Made by a program: the position numbers and the translations under genes
Shown here: positions 15,446-22,240 of the stretch, one piece after another
Layout: each line of letters begins with the position of its first letter
Position numbering within the stretch: the stretch's first letter is position 1
The notes under the pieces: model-generated
What the model was told of the DNA's origin: nothing
Database searches by the model: none
Seen by the model: the letters and a program-made list of their open reading frames with translations, nothing else
DNA from: Contendibacter sp031732755
Lineage (GTDB): Bacteria > Pseudomonadota > Gammaproteobacteria > Competibacterales > Competibacteraceae
Direction: 5' to 3'
Assembly: GCA_031732755.1 (NCBI GenBank)
Contig: JAVMKI010000036.1
Span: forward strand, 1 to 24,117
Length of the DNA stretch: 24,117 bases

Positions 15446-16635
15446 GAGGAAGCCCTTTTCAACGTGACTTTGCTTTGCAACTGGCCTTCTCGCTGGGTGG
15501 TGCGCACTTCGATCTGTAATCCTGGTTGTTGGCCCAGCTTTTGCTGGAGTTGATCCAGCACCGCTGGACTGCCGCCTTCCAAATCCAGGTCCAATTGACC
15601 ATCGCGATAGCTGAAACCGCGCAGGGTTACGTTCGGAAAACTGGCGAGTGGCTGGCCACCGCGATAGAGCAGATCAAGAAATGCGCCGCTACCACTGGCG
15701 TTGGCTGGACGCAATTCCCGCAGGCGGGTTTCCAACTGGACTCTGGGATTCACGATCCGGGTCGCGCCGGGTACGGCATCCTTGTACACCTGTTCCATCA
15801 TTGCTTGCAGCGCGGCCTGTTCGCGGCGCAGACTCCAGTGTTCATACACCAGACCGAAACCTTGTACCAGCAACCACGCGCTCGCCAGGGCCGCCGCCGT
15901 GCGCCAAGGCCGCAACCAGCGGCCCCAGTGCGCCCGTGGACTGTAGACGCCCTGTAGCAGGTTGATCGCCGTGGCCGGCTGATAGGCGCTGGCGAAGACC
16001 TGGAGGGGCTCGGGAGCGCTATCCTCGATGCGCGGCTCCAATCCGACCTCGGCAAGCGCCGGCGGTGGGTGACCCCAGACGCGCAGTCGTTGCGGTTTGG
16101 CGACGCCAGCCTCGGCCACCGCCTGGCTCAATAACAGCTCCAGCAAGTCCCGTTCGCTGGCGAAACCGTCCCAGCGACCAGTGCGCGCCACCGCCCGCCG
16201 CGCTTCAAGCACGATACTCCAATCGCCTTCCTGCCAGGGGAGCAACAGCGGCTCCGGGACGATGGCGGCTGGAACCACACCGGCCGCCGCGCAGGCGTCC
16301 AGCCAGCCGCGCAGCGTGTCCCGGTTGACCACCGCCACGGCGAGATGACCATCTTCCGGTTTATCGGCCAAGGCAAAATGCAGCGCTTCGATGTCCTCGA
16401 CAAGCTGATCCTCCAGGGCATACGGCACGGCTCGCGCCCAGGTGGACCGCTTGCGGCTGGGCAGAGGAACCCGGTGCAAACTGACCGCTTCGCCAGGCGC
16501 GATCAGCAGAAGGCGCGCGCCCGCGGCTTGTGCCGCCAGTTCGGTGAGCGCGCCGCGCCGCACCACGCCGGTGGAGAATGACCACTCGGCCTGGTCAGGC
16601 GCCAGAAGGCGAAAGAAGCAAAGGGAGATGGGCAA
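15442..16635 (-). CDS. gspL: Type II secretion system protein L
   Basis: 397 residues. The cytoplasmic actin-like region spans about 1-240 (LTELAAQAAGARLLLIAPGEAV, then PYALEDQLVEDIEALHFAL) and would bind the GspE ATPase. One membrane helix lies at about 246-264, followed by a periplasmic coiled segment and a ferredoxin-like domain (about 325-397) that would contact GspM. The gene begins 6 bp after gspK and overlaps gspM by 4 bp. Its partner ATPase GspE is not encoded in this window. Confidence 0.94.
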   Translation of the reverse strand: MPISLCFFRLLAPDQAEWSFSTGVVRRGALTELAAQAAGARLLLIAPGEAVSLHRVPLPSRKRSTWARAVPYALEDQLVEDIEALHFALADKPEDGHLAVAVVNRDTLRGWLDACAAAGVVPAAIVPEPLLLPWQEGDWSIVLEARRAVARTGRWDGFASERDLLELLLSQAVAEAGVAKPQRLRVWGHPPPALAEVGLEPRIEDSAPEPLQVFASAYQPATAINLLQGVYSPRAHWGRWLRPWRTAAALASAWLLVQGFGLVYEHWSLRREQAALQAMMEQVYKDAVPGATRIVNPRVQLETRLRELRPANASGSGAFLDLLYRGGQPLASFPNVTLRGFSYRDGQLDLDLEGGSPAVLDQLQQKLGQQPGLQIEVRTTQREGQLQSKVTLKRASS

Positions 16636-16641
16636 GTCGTC

Positions 16642-17772
16642 TTAATCCTGATGGCCAAAGTGGCGTTGCAAGACGCGAACGCCATTTTCATCGCGGTAGA
16701 GCGTACTGTATAGCATCGCATGGCCATCGCCCACCCGTGCTTCGGCCTGCAATCGAAAATACTGGCTGCCCGTGCCGAGCAAGGCCTTGGTCGGCGCTTC
16801 CACGGTGAGCTTGGCCGCGTTCAGAAATTCGTCCACGTTCTTATAGCCTTCCGCTGGCCGTTCTCCCAGCAGTCGTTCGAGATCCGCCGGTTTTAGTCCT
16901 TCCTCGCCCAATGCCGCCAATATCGACGCTGACGCGGTATTAACGTTCAACGGCGTGCCAGGCGGCAGAGCGCAGACCACCGGCGCCAGTTTGTCGTAAG
17001 CCTCTTGGTCAATGCCCTTGACCAACCGCAATTCGGATACGCTCAGGAAGGGCCGGTTTGCGGCCAGATAAGCCGGATTCAGGACCGTGTAATCGCTATC
17101 CTCGGCCCCATCGGGAAACTGGGGGTCGGCGTCGGGATCAATCCAGTCGGCGATGACCTGCGCCAGCGCCGGCTTCAATTCAAGCTGTTCCAGCAGGTGT
17201 TGTAATACTTTGATCTGCGCGGGTTCCAGTCCCGGCTTGTCTGATGAAGTGGCCGGCTTGGGGAGCTTGGGCATGGCGGGATTGGGTTTGGGCGCCTCCG
17301 TCTCGGTGGAATCCTGGGATGCATCCTGATCCTTGTTCTCGTCCTTGCTTTTATCCTTGTCCTGGTCCGATGCATTGGGCGCGGGCGACCGCTCGCCAGG
17401 CGCCGGATGCCACAGGTTATTGAGATTGAAGCGGCCTTGCAGATCGATGAGGCGGGCGGTAATCGTACCGCCTTCAACGGGCAGGGCGGGTGACAGGTTG
17501 GCCCATTCCTCGCCGGGATGGTCTGTTTCGTTCTTTTGGCGGTCGCGCGCCAAGATGATCATGGCCCACTGCTCGGCTCCAAGCGTATACAACCGGGCTT
17601 GCTGTTGATGCAGGAGCACCGTACTGCGGCGGATGACCACTTGTTGCAGCGCGGCGAGGCTCACCGCAGTCACACTGGCCAGGAATACGATCAGCAGGAC
17701 CGTGATCAGGGCAACGCCAGTCTGAAGTTTGCTGCGACTAACTGGGCAGGGGCAACAGACGGGTGATTTCAC
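16642..17772 (-). CDS. gspK: Type II secretion minor pseudopilin K
   Basis: 376 residues. A leader ending QTG is followed by VALITVLLIVFLASVTAVSLAAL, the pseudopilin helix; position 5 of the mature protein is Thr rather than Glu, as expected for GspK. The body keeps GRFNLNNLWHP (about 113-123), IADWIDPDADPQFPDGAEDSDY, LSVSELRLVKGI and the NVNTASASILAAL helix-hairpin-helix-like region. GspK caps the pseudopilus tip with GspI and GspJ. An extra Lys/Asp/Pro-rich stretch (about 126-181) interrupts the conserved body. The start overlaps the end of gspJ by 35 bp; no better internal start is visible. Confidence 0.94.
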   Translation of the reverse strand: MKSPVCCPCPVSRSKLQTGVALITVLLIVFLASVTAVSLAALQQVVIRRSTVLLHQQQARLYTLGAEQWAMIILARDRQKNETDHPGEEWANLSPALPVEGGTITARLIDLQGRFNLNNLWHPAPGERSPAPNASDQDKDKSKDENKDQDASQDSTETEAPKPNPAMPKLPKPATSSDKPGLEPAQIKVLQHLLEQLELKPALAQVIADWIDPDADPQFPDGAEDSDYTVLNPAYLAANRPFLSVSELRLVKGIDQEAYDKLAPVVCALPPGTPLNVNTASASILAALGEEGLKPADLERLLGERPAEGYKNVDEFLNAAKLTVEAPTKALLGTGSQYFRLQAEARVGDGHAMLYSTLYRDENGVRVLQRHFGHQD

Positions 17773-18358
17773 CCCAGTCCTCCAGGGTCAGACGGATTTC
17801 CACAGCGCGCGGCAAGCGGTCGGGTTCTGGTGGGTGGTTATCATCGCCAGACGGCGGTGGCGGCCAATCATCGCGCCAGTCATCCTGGTCCAGAAACCGT
17901 ACCTTGAAGTCCCGTACTTGGTCCAGCAGCAGCGTTTCGCGCGGTTCGATTAGGCTACCCCGGTCGAGTACCGGCCAGTACAGCCGCCACAGCCGGCCGT
18001 CCCGCAGCCGGTAAGCGACCCGCTGCAAATTAGCCCGTGGCTGGCCGAGGGGATTGTCCCAACCGGCGCGGGTCATGATCAGCCGGTCGTCGGTGAACTT
18101 GCCGCCGAGCAAGGCGCTCTGGGGTTCGCCGTACTCGTCGCGGATGCCACGCGGCGCGGCCTGTTCGATGTCCTGTTCTAGCCGATAAACCACCAGTTGC
18201 ACCGCTGCCAGCCGCCGATTTTGCTCCTCCACGGCGGCGCGGGTATAGAGCACGTTGCGCAGGCCACTGTAGGCGGTAATCGCCATAATGGAGAACACCG
18301 CCAGGGCCACCAAAAGTTCCAGCAGGGTAAATCCACGAGTAGTAGCCATTTTCATCAC
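17738..18358 (-). CDS. gspJ: Type II secretion minor pseudopilin J
   Basis: 206 residues with a short leader ending TTRG, then FTLLELLVALAVFSIMAITAYSG including Glu5, the prepilin-peptidase signature. The body has the GspJ features QLVVYRLEQDIEQAAPRGIRDEYGE and YRLRDGRLWRLYWPVLDR. It forms the tip complex with GspI and GspK. GTG 18358 overlaps the gspI stop; ATG 18355 or 18349 are equally possible starts. Confidence 0.94.
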   Translation of the reverse strand: MMKMATTRGFTLLELLVALAVFSIMAITAYSGLRNVLYTRAAVEEQNRRLAAVQLVVYRLEQDIEQAAPRGIRDEYGEPQSALLGGKFTDDRLIMTRAGWDNPLGQPRANLQRVAYRLRDGRLWRLYWPVLDRGSLIEPRETLLLDQVRDFKVRFLDQDDWRDDWPPPPSGDDNHPPEPDRLPRAVEIRLTLEDWGEITRLLPLPS

Positions 18359-18825
18359 GACGCGGGCTGTGACTGTTTGGGCGCGGTTGGCTGATCCTTG
18401 GTTGATGCTGGCTTATCCGTGGCACCGGGCAATGAACCAGCGGCATTGGCGGGCTTCCCCGGTGGTTTGCCCTTGAAGGCGATCAGTTTGTCGAGTTCCA
18501 ATCCAGCTTCGCCAGCGCGCACCGTGAGTTCGAGACGGCGCAGATCAGGATCTCCCGTCTTGAAAAACCGCGCTTCCCAACGCCAAGCGCGGTTGGCCAG
18601 TTCGACATTGCCGGTGCGGGAGCCTTCCTCGGGCCAAGGCTTCCGCTCCAGCAACAAGGCGTTGACCTGGTTGAGGGCGACCCAACTAGCGAAAGTTTGA
18701 TCGCGCAAGGTGGCGACCGTGTTGATACTTTGGGTGGCGGCGTGAATGATCGCGCCCATGGCGATGGCCAACACCGCCAACGCCACCAGCACTTCCAGCA
18801 AGGTAAAGCCGAGCTGGCGCTTCAC
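18355..18825 (-). CDS. gspI: Type II secretion minor pseudopilin I
   Basis: 156 residues starting with GTG at 18825: MKRQLG, then FTLLEVLVALAVLAIAMGAIIHAATQ, the N-methylated pseudopilin helix with Glu5. The globular part shows the expected ALNQVNALLLER and GNVELANRAWRWEARF. Typical GspI ends near where residue 117 falls here; the remaining ~40 residues (KGKPPGKPANAAG to the end) are Pro/Lys/Ala/Ser-rich and look disordered. The start overlaps the gspH stop by GTGA. The open frame extends upstream through gspH in another frame and should not be annotated as part of it. Confidence 0.93.
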   Translation of the reverse strand: MKRQLGFTLLEVLVALAVLAIAMGAIIHAATQSINTVATLRDQTFASWVALNQVNALLLERKPWPEEGSRTGNVELANRAWRWEARFFKTGDPDLRRLELTVRAGEAGLELDKLIAFKGKPPGKPANAAGSLPGATDKPASTKDQPTAPKQSQPAS

Positions 18826-19331
18826 CGAGTGACCTCGCTGGCCGTCAACCGACCCAGCGCGTCGCCGGCCACCCGGTACAGCGGCGCGTCTGGGGAGAAA
18901 TCCTCGGTTAGGCCAAACACGGCGACGAATTCGGTGATTTCGCCACTGGCCAGCAACAACACCTGTGGCAATTTGTTGGGGACCTTCAGATCGACGGCCC
19001 GATCCTCGACCCATAGGCTCAGGGTAATCTCTTCAGGTAGCGTGTATTGAATCAAAGCCTTATCGGCGCTGGGAGCCTGCCACTCGCCTTTTTCGCCCAG
19101 CGTCAGCAGCGCGTAGCCGGTGCGGCTGAACCGAATACCGCGCGTTTCACCGTTCAGAATCGCCTCCTGCTGGTGCAATTCCACCAGCGCCGCCAACCGC
19201 CGCGCTTCCTCGGCCAACCGTGTGCGCGGACCACCGCCGACCGATAGCAGCGCAAAGCTGGTGATAATGCCGACCAGCACCAACACCACCATGATTTCCA
19301 GCAGGGTAAAACCGCGCGTCGGCGCGATCAT
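18822..19331 (-). CDS. gspH: Type II secretion minor pseudopilin H
   Basis: 169 residues: leader MIAPTRG, then FTLLEIMVVLVLVGIITSFALLSV with Glu5. The following RLAEEARRLAALVELHQQEAILNGETRGIRF is the classical GspH/FimT helix-strand region. It is thought to link the pseudopilus shaft with the I-J-K tip. It lies 50 bp after gspG, a spacer filled by a degenerate 7-mer repeat, whereas gspH to gspN are tightly packed. Confidence 0.94.
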   Translation of the reverse strand: MIAPTRGFTLLEIMVVLVLVGIITSFALLSVGGGPRTRLAEEARRLAALVELHQQEAILNGETRGIRFSRTGYALLTLGEKGEWQAPSADKALIQYTLPEEITLSLWVEDRAVDLKVPNKLPQVLLLASGEITEFVAVFGLTEDFSPDAPLYRVAGDALGRLTASEVTR

Positions 19332-19334
19332 TGC

Positions 19335-19369
19335 CGTCCACCAACCACTAATCGCCGACCACCAATCAC
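19335..19369 (-). repeat. Degenerate heptanucleotide tandem repeat, gspG-gspH spacer
   Basis: On the minus strand five 7-mers run in series: GTGATTG, GTGGTCG, GCGATTA, GTGGTTG, GTGGACG. They fill most of the 50-bp spacer, start 12 bp after the gspG stop and end 3 bp before the gspH ATG. The pattern is of the same type as at the leuB and metW ends. Confidence 0.5.
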
Positions 19370-19381
19370 TGGCCCCCGTTT

Positions 19382-19825
19382 CTACTCATCCAGATTCCAG
19401 TTGCCGATATCGGCGTCCACGCCCTCGCCACCCGGTTGACCATCGGCGCCCAGCGAATAGATATCAATGTCACCATGTTGACCGGGACTGAGATATTGAT
19501 ACGGTTTGCCCCAAGGATCATTGGGCGGCTTGTCCAGATAGCCACCCTCCTGCCAGTGTGGCGCATCGGCGGGTTTCCGCACCAGCGCCTCGATACCCTG
19601 CTCGGTGGTCGGGTAGCGGAAATTGTGCAGTCGATATAAATCCATTTGGTTCTTGATCACCCGAATGTCCTGCTTGGCCTTGACCACGCGGGCCTTGTCC
19701 GGGTTATCCATGATGCGCGGCACCACCACGGCGGCCAGGATGCTGAGGATGACCACCACGACCATGACTTCGATCAGGGTAAAGCCCTGGACGGCGCGGC
19801 GGCGGAGGCGATAACGCTGAACCAT
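19382..19825 (-). CDS. gspG: Type II secretion major pseudopilin G
   Basis: 147 residues. A basic leader (RYRLRRRAVQG) is cut before FTLIEVMVVVVILSILAAVVVPRIM. The body is canonical: AKQDIRVIKNQMDLYRLHNFRYPTTEQGIEALV, then LDKPPNDPWGKPYQYLSPG and the calcium-site end SLGADGQPGGEGVDADIGNW. It forms the pseudopilus shaft. GGAG lies 7 nt upstream of ATG 19825. It is first in the gsp block, 72 bp after metW on the same strand. The high expression expected of a major pseudopilin agrees with a spacer separating it from gspH. Confidence 0.97.
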   Translation of the reverse strand: MVQRYRLRRRAVQGFTLIEVMVVVVILSILAAVVVPRIMDNPDKARVVKAKQDIRVIKNQMDLYRLHNFRYPTTEQGIEALVRKPADAPHWQEGGYLDKPPNDPWGKPYQYLSPGQHGDIDIYSLGADGQPGGEGVDADIGNWNLDE

Positions 19826-19874
19826 TGAGAATCTCCGGAAAGCAGTGAACAGAGTGAAAGGGCGATCTTCTCTT

Positions 19875-19895
19875 TCCGCTACTCGCTACTTGCTA
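19875..19895 (-). repeat. Degenerate heptanucleotide tandem repeat at metW 3' end
   Basis: On the minus strand, three 7-mers TAGCAAG, TAGCGAG, TAGCGGA begin 2 nt after the metW TGA. Each carries TAG, so stops are supplied in all three frames. The preceding TGATT makes the block resemble the leuB one (TGATTAGCAGTAGCGG). Confidence 0.5.
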
Positions 19896-19897
19896 AA

Positions 19898-20491
19898 TCA
19901 GGCGCGGCCCAACCGATAAAGAGCAATCTCGCCCAACAGGTTGGGCCACAATTTTGGCCCCAGCCGGGGGCGGTGGGCATGGTCGAGGACGGTGCGTTGC
20001 AGGATGTCGATGCGTTTGCGCCGACACAATTGCTCGAAATCGCGCAGGGTAAACAGATGGATGTTCGGCGTATCGTACCACTGGTAGGGCAGGGTCTTGA
20101 CCACCGGCATCAGCCCTTGCAAGGCGATCTGCATCCGGCAGCGCCAGAAACCGAAGTTGGGAAAGGTCACGATGCCTTGTCGGCCCACCCGCAACATTTC
20201 ATCCAGCAGCGCCTCGGTTTGCCGCACCGCTTGCAGGGTCTGAGTCATGATCACGTAGTCGAAACTACTGTCGCCAAAATCCGCCAGCCCCGCTTCCAGG
20301 TCGGCATGGATGACGTTCACCCCGATCCGAATGCATTGCAGAACATTGGCCCGATCGATTTCCAGGCCATAGCCACCAACCTGCCGGTGTTCGCGCAGAT
20401 AGGCCAGCAACGCGCCGTCACCGCAACCCAGGTCCAGTACCTGCGCGCCAGGGCGGATCCACTCGCTGATCAGTTCCAGTTCAGGCCGCAT
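19898..20491 (-). CDS. metW: MetW, methionine biosynthesis methyltransferase-like protein
   Basis: 197 residues with a SAM-binding Rossmann motif VLDLGCGDG (18-26), then GYGLEIDRANVLQCI and DLEAGLADFGDSSFDYVIMTQTLQAV, which are hallmark MetW sequences. RVGRQGIVTFPNFGFWRCR and LPYQWYDTPNIHLFTLRDFE complete the family pattern. MetW works together with MetX in homoserine acylation in many proteobacteria; its own chemistry is uncertain. It overlaps metX by 11 bp, so translation is coupled. Confidence 0.97.
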   Translation of the reverse strand: MRPELELISEWIRPGAQVLDLGCGDGALLAYLREHRQVGGYGLEIDRANVLQCIRIGVNVIHADLEAGLADFGDSSFDYVIMTQTLQAVRQTEALLDEMLRVGRQGIVTFPNFGFWRCRMQIALQGLMPVVKTLPYQWYDTPNIHLFTLRDFEQLCRRKRIDILQRTVLDHAHRPRLGPKLWPNLLGEIALYRLGRA

Positions 20492-21647
20492 CGGTGTTCA
20501 CCTCGCGGGCGATCCGCGCCAAATAGCCGCGTAGCACCTCGTGATACAACGGAATTGGCATCAGGAAGGCGTCATGCCCGTATTCCGACGGGATTTCGGC
20601 ATAGCTGACCTCGCGCCCGGCTCGCACCAGCGCCCGGACGATTTCCCGCGAGCGGGTCGGTGCGAATCGCCAGTCGCTGGTGAACGCGATCACCAGAAAA
20701 TGTGCCTGCGCCCGATGAAAGGCCACGGCCAGATCGTTGTCGAAATCCGCCGCTGGGTCGAAATAATCCAACGTCTTGGTGATCAGCAGGTAGGTATTGG
20801 CGTCGAAACGGTCCACGAAGGCTTTGCCTTGATGGCGCAGGTAGCTCTCCACCTGAAATTCAGTGTCGAAGTTGAAATTAAAGTTCATTTTGCCTTCGCG
20901 CAACTCGCGGCCAAACTTGGCGCGCATCCCTTCGTCGGACAAATAGGTGATGTGGCCGAGCATCCGGGCCAGCATCAGCCCGCGCCGCGGCACCACGCCG
21001 AGTTCGTAGTAGTGACCATGGTGAAAGTCGGGATCGGACAGGATGGCTTGTCGCGCCACTTCGTTGAAGGCGATGTTCTGGGCCGACAGCCGAGGAGCGG
21101 CGGCGATGATCAGGGAATGGCGCACCCGGTCGGGAAAGGTGATGGCCCATTGCATAGCCTGCATCCCACCGAGGCTGCCGCCGATCACCGCCGCCCATTG
21201 TTGGACGCCAAGTCGGTCGGCCAACCGTGCCTGGCTACGCACCCAGTCCTTGACGGTAACAATGGGAAAGTCCGGGCCGTAGGGTTTGCGATTCTCCGGG
21301 CTGATTGCGGTCGGGCCGGTGGAGCCTTTGCAGCCACCCAGGTTGTTGCAGCACACCACAAAAAACTCGCGTGTATCAATCGGCTTGCCGGGACCGATGC
21401 AGTTATCCCACCAACCGGGTTTGCTGGGATCATCCTCGTCGTGATAGCCGGCGACGTGATGATCGCCCGACAGCGCGTGGCAGATCAGCACCGCGTTGCT
21501 GCGGTCGGCATTCAGCGTGCCGTAGGTTTCGTAAACCATTTCATAGTCCGCCAGCGTCCGGCCACAGTCCAGCGCCAGCGGTTCGTCGAAATGAGCGGTC
21601 TGGGGCGTGATCAGACCAACGGAATCGGGGGGAAAGGTAGGCGGCAT
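20481..21647 (-). CDS. metX: Homoserine O-acyltransferase MetX
   Basis: 388 residues, an alpha/beta-hydrolase that acylates homoserine for methionine synthesis. The nucleophile elbow GGSLGGMQ holds Ser158, with Asp325 in TSDWRF and His358 in EYGHDAFL. Other MetX marks are CHALSGDHHVAGYH, KPGWWDNCIGPGKPIDT, NNLGGCKGSTGP and ITYLSDEGMRAKFGR. It looks close to the Pseudomonas aeruginosa protein, a subgroup reported to prefer succinyl-CoA, so O-succinylhomoserine may be the product; acetyl-CoA cannot be excluded by eye. AGGA lies 6 nt upstream of the ATG. A candidate promoter and a dyad lie within 90 bp upstream. metW follows, overlapping by 11 bp. Confidence 0.96.
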   Translation of the reverse strand: MPPTFPPDSVGLITPQTAHFDEPLALDCGRTLADYEMVYETYGTLNADRSNAVLICHALSGDHHVAGYHDEDDPSKPGWWDNCIGPGKPIDTREFFVVCCNNLGGCKGSTGPTAISPENRKPYGPDFPIVTVKDWVRSQARLADRLGVQQWAAVIGGSLGGMQAMQWAITFPDRVRHSLIIAAAPRLSAQNIAFNEVARQAILSDPDFHHGHYYELGVVPRRGLMLARMLGHITYLSDEGMRAKFGRELREGKMNFNFNFDTEFQVESYLRHQGKAFVDRFDANTYLLITKTLDYFDPAADFDNDLAVAFHRAQAHFLVIAFTSDWRFAPTRSREIVRALVRAGREVSYAEIPSEYGHDAFLMPIPLYHEVLRGYLARIAREVNTDAA

Positions 21648-21700
21648 GAGTTCCTGACCGTCGTGGTGATACCCTTGGAGAACGGGCTAAAATCGGGCGT

Positions 21701-21724
21701 CAAGTCTAGTCGGGACCAGACTTG
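21701..21724. promoter_or_regulatory. 24-bp dyad, candidate operator upstream of metX
   Basis: Arms CAAGTCT (21701-21707) and AGACTTG (21718-21724) are perfect inverted repeats. GTC and GAC inside them also pair symmetrically, so 10 of 12 positions per half match. It covers the candidate -10 and nearly all of the spacer of the metX promoter, the place where a repressor would act. Confidence 0.45.
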
Positions 21725-21731
21725 GCGACAA
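21703..21731 (-). promoter_or_regulatory. Candidate sigma-70 promoter of metXW
   Basis: On the minus strand TTGTCG (21726-21731) and TAGACT (21703-21708) are separated by exactly 17 bp. The -10 is a moderate match. The start codon would be about 50 nt beyond the expected transcription start. No other pair in the 203-bp spacer looks better. Confidence 0.4.
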
Positions 21732-21828
21732 CCGGGCACTTCCCGGCGATCCCGCCAGAATACTACCCGGCGAAGGGGATGATCACTCACCGACACTGGC
21801 CAGTACTTTGGTGGCCTGCGTCGAATCT

Positions 21829-21846
21829 AAAAAGGCGGCTAACCGA
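21829..21846 (-). terminator. Weak candidate terminator of sdhE
   Basis: Just past the sdhE stop, the minus strand reads CTCGGTTAGCCGCCTTTTT. The stem is only CGG-TTAG-CCG, followed after two C by five T. It is short, so termination efficiency would be low. The rest of the spacer to metX holds a perfect 10-bp palindrome (ACTGGCCAGT, 21795-21804) of unknown role. Confidence 0.25.
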
Positions 21847-21850
21847 GAGT

Positions 21851-22129
21851 CTATTCCATCAGCGGCGGGTGTGGAGAGACGTTCGGTTCGTTCAATAACT
21901 TCCGCATGACGCCCACCACCCGCGCCATCGTCGTATCCGCTGGGGTTTCCCGCCCGACCATGTAACTCATCAGCAGCGGGTCTTGCAGCTCCAACAGGGC
22001 CGCGAACGCTTCTTGTTCCTCCATCGACGCGGTCGGGTAATGCCGCTCCAGGTAGCCCAGCGTCAGCAGGTCCAGTTCCTTCATACCGCGCCGGCAGCGC
22101 CAGCGCAATTTGCCCATCAGTTCGTCCAC
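21851..22129 (-). CDS. sdhE: Succinate dehydrogenase flavinylation factor SdhE
   Basis: 92 residues from GTG 22129. The hallmark RWRCRRGMKELD (near residues 9-20) contains the RGxxE flavinylation motif. TLGYLERHYPTASMEEQEAFAALLELQDPLLMSYMVGRETPAD follows, typical of the SdhE/YgfY fold that assists covalent FAD attachment to SdhA. The GTG start is chosen because GGAGG sits 8 nt upstream and the length then fits the family (about 88 in E. coli). The alternative ATG at 22165 would begin 6 nt from a C/G-rich hairpin and give a non-conserved 12-residue extension. It follows sdhB after a 111-bp spacer. Confidence 0.93.
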   Translation of the reverse strand: MDELMGKLRWRCRRGMKELDLLTLGYLERHYPTASMEEQEAFAALLELQDPLLMSYMVGRETPADTTMARVVGVMRKLLNEPNVSPHPPLME

Positions 22130-22154
22130 GGTCCGGTCCTCCGCAAAAAAACGC

Positions 22155-22215
22155 CCCTCGTCCATCCGTTCCCCCCTCCCTCTGGGAGAGGGGTTGAGGG
22201 TGAGGGAAAGAGGGG
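22155..22215 (-). repeat. C/G-rich hairpin element in sdhB-sdhE spacer (REP-like)
   Basis: On the minus strand CCCCTCTC (22193-22186) pairs with GAGGGAGGGG-type sequence (22182-22171) through 8 bp including one G-U and a 5-nt loop; as plus-strand RNA the same position would be an A-C mismatch, so the structure favours the sdh transcript. A second GAGGGG at 22159-22154 followed by CG and seven T (22151-22145) could pair with the same CCCCTC. The lead-in CCCTCACCCTCAA resembles a family of intergenic repeats common in proteobacteria and the fimV terminator region. Confidence 0.5.
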
Positions 22216-22240
22216 CCGGGAACGAGGCGAAGCCGGCGGG

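Noticed and set aside
18826..19014. Extended GspI N-terminus
   Set aside because: The upstream part lies inside gspH in another frame and would put some 63 residues before the prepilin cleavage motif; GTG 18825 gives the normal short leader.
20541..21782. 413-codon plus-strand frame opposite metX
   Set aside because: Antisense to metX, whose catalytic triad and family motifs are complete; no recognisable protein features.
21648..21850. SAM-type riboswitch upstream of metX
   Set aside because: I could not see a conserved SAM-I, SAM-II or SAH aptamer core; only a simple dyad is evident.
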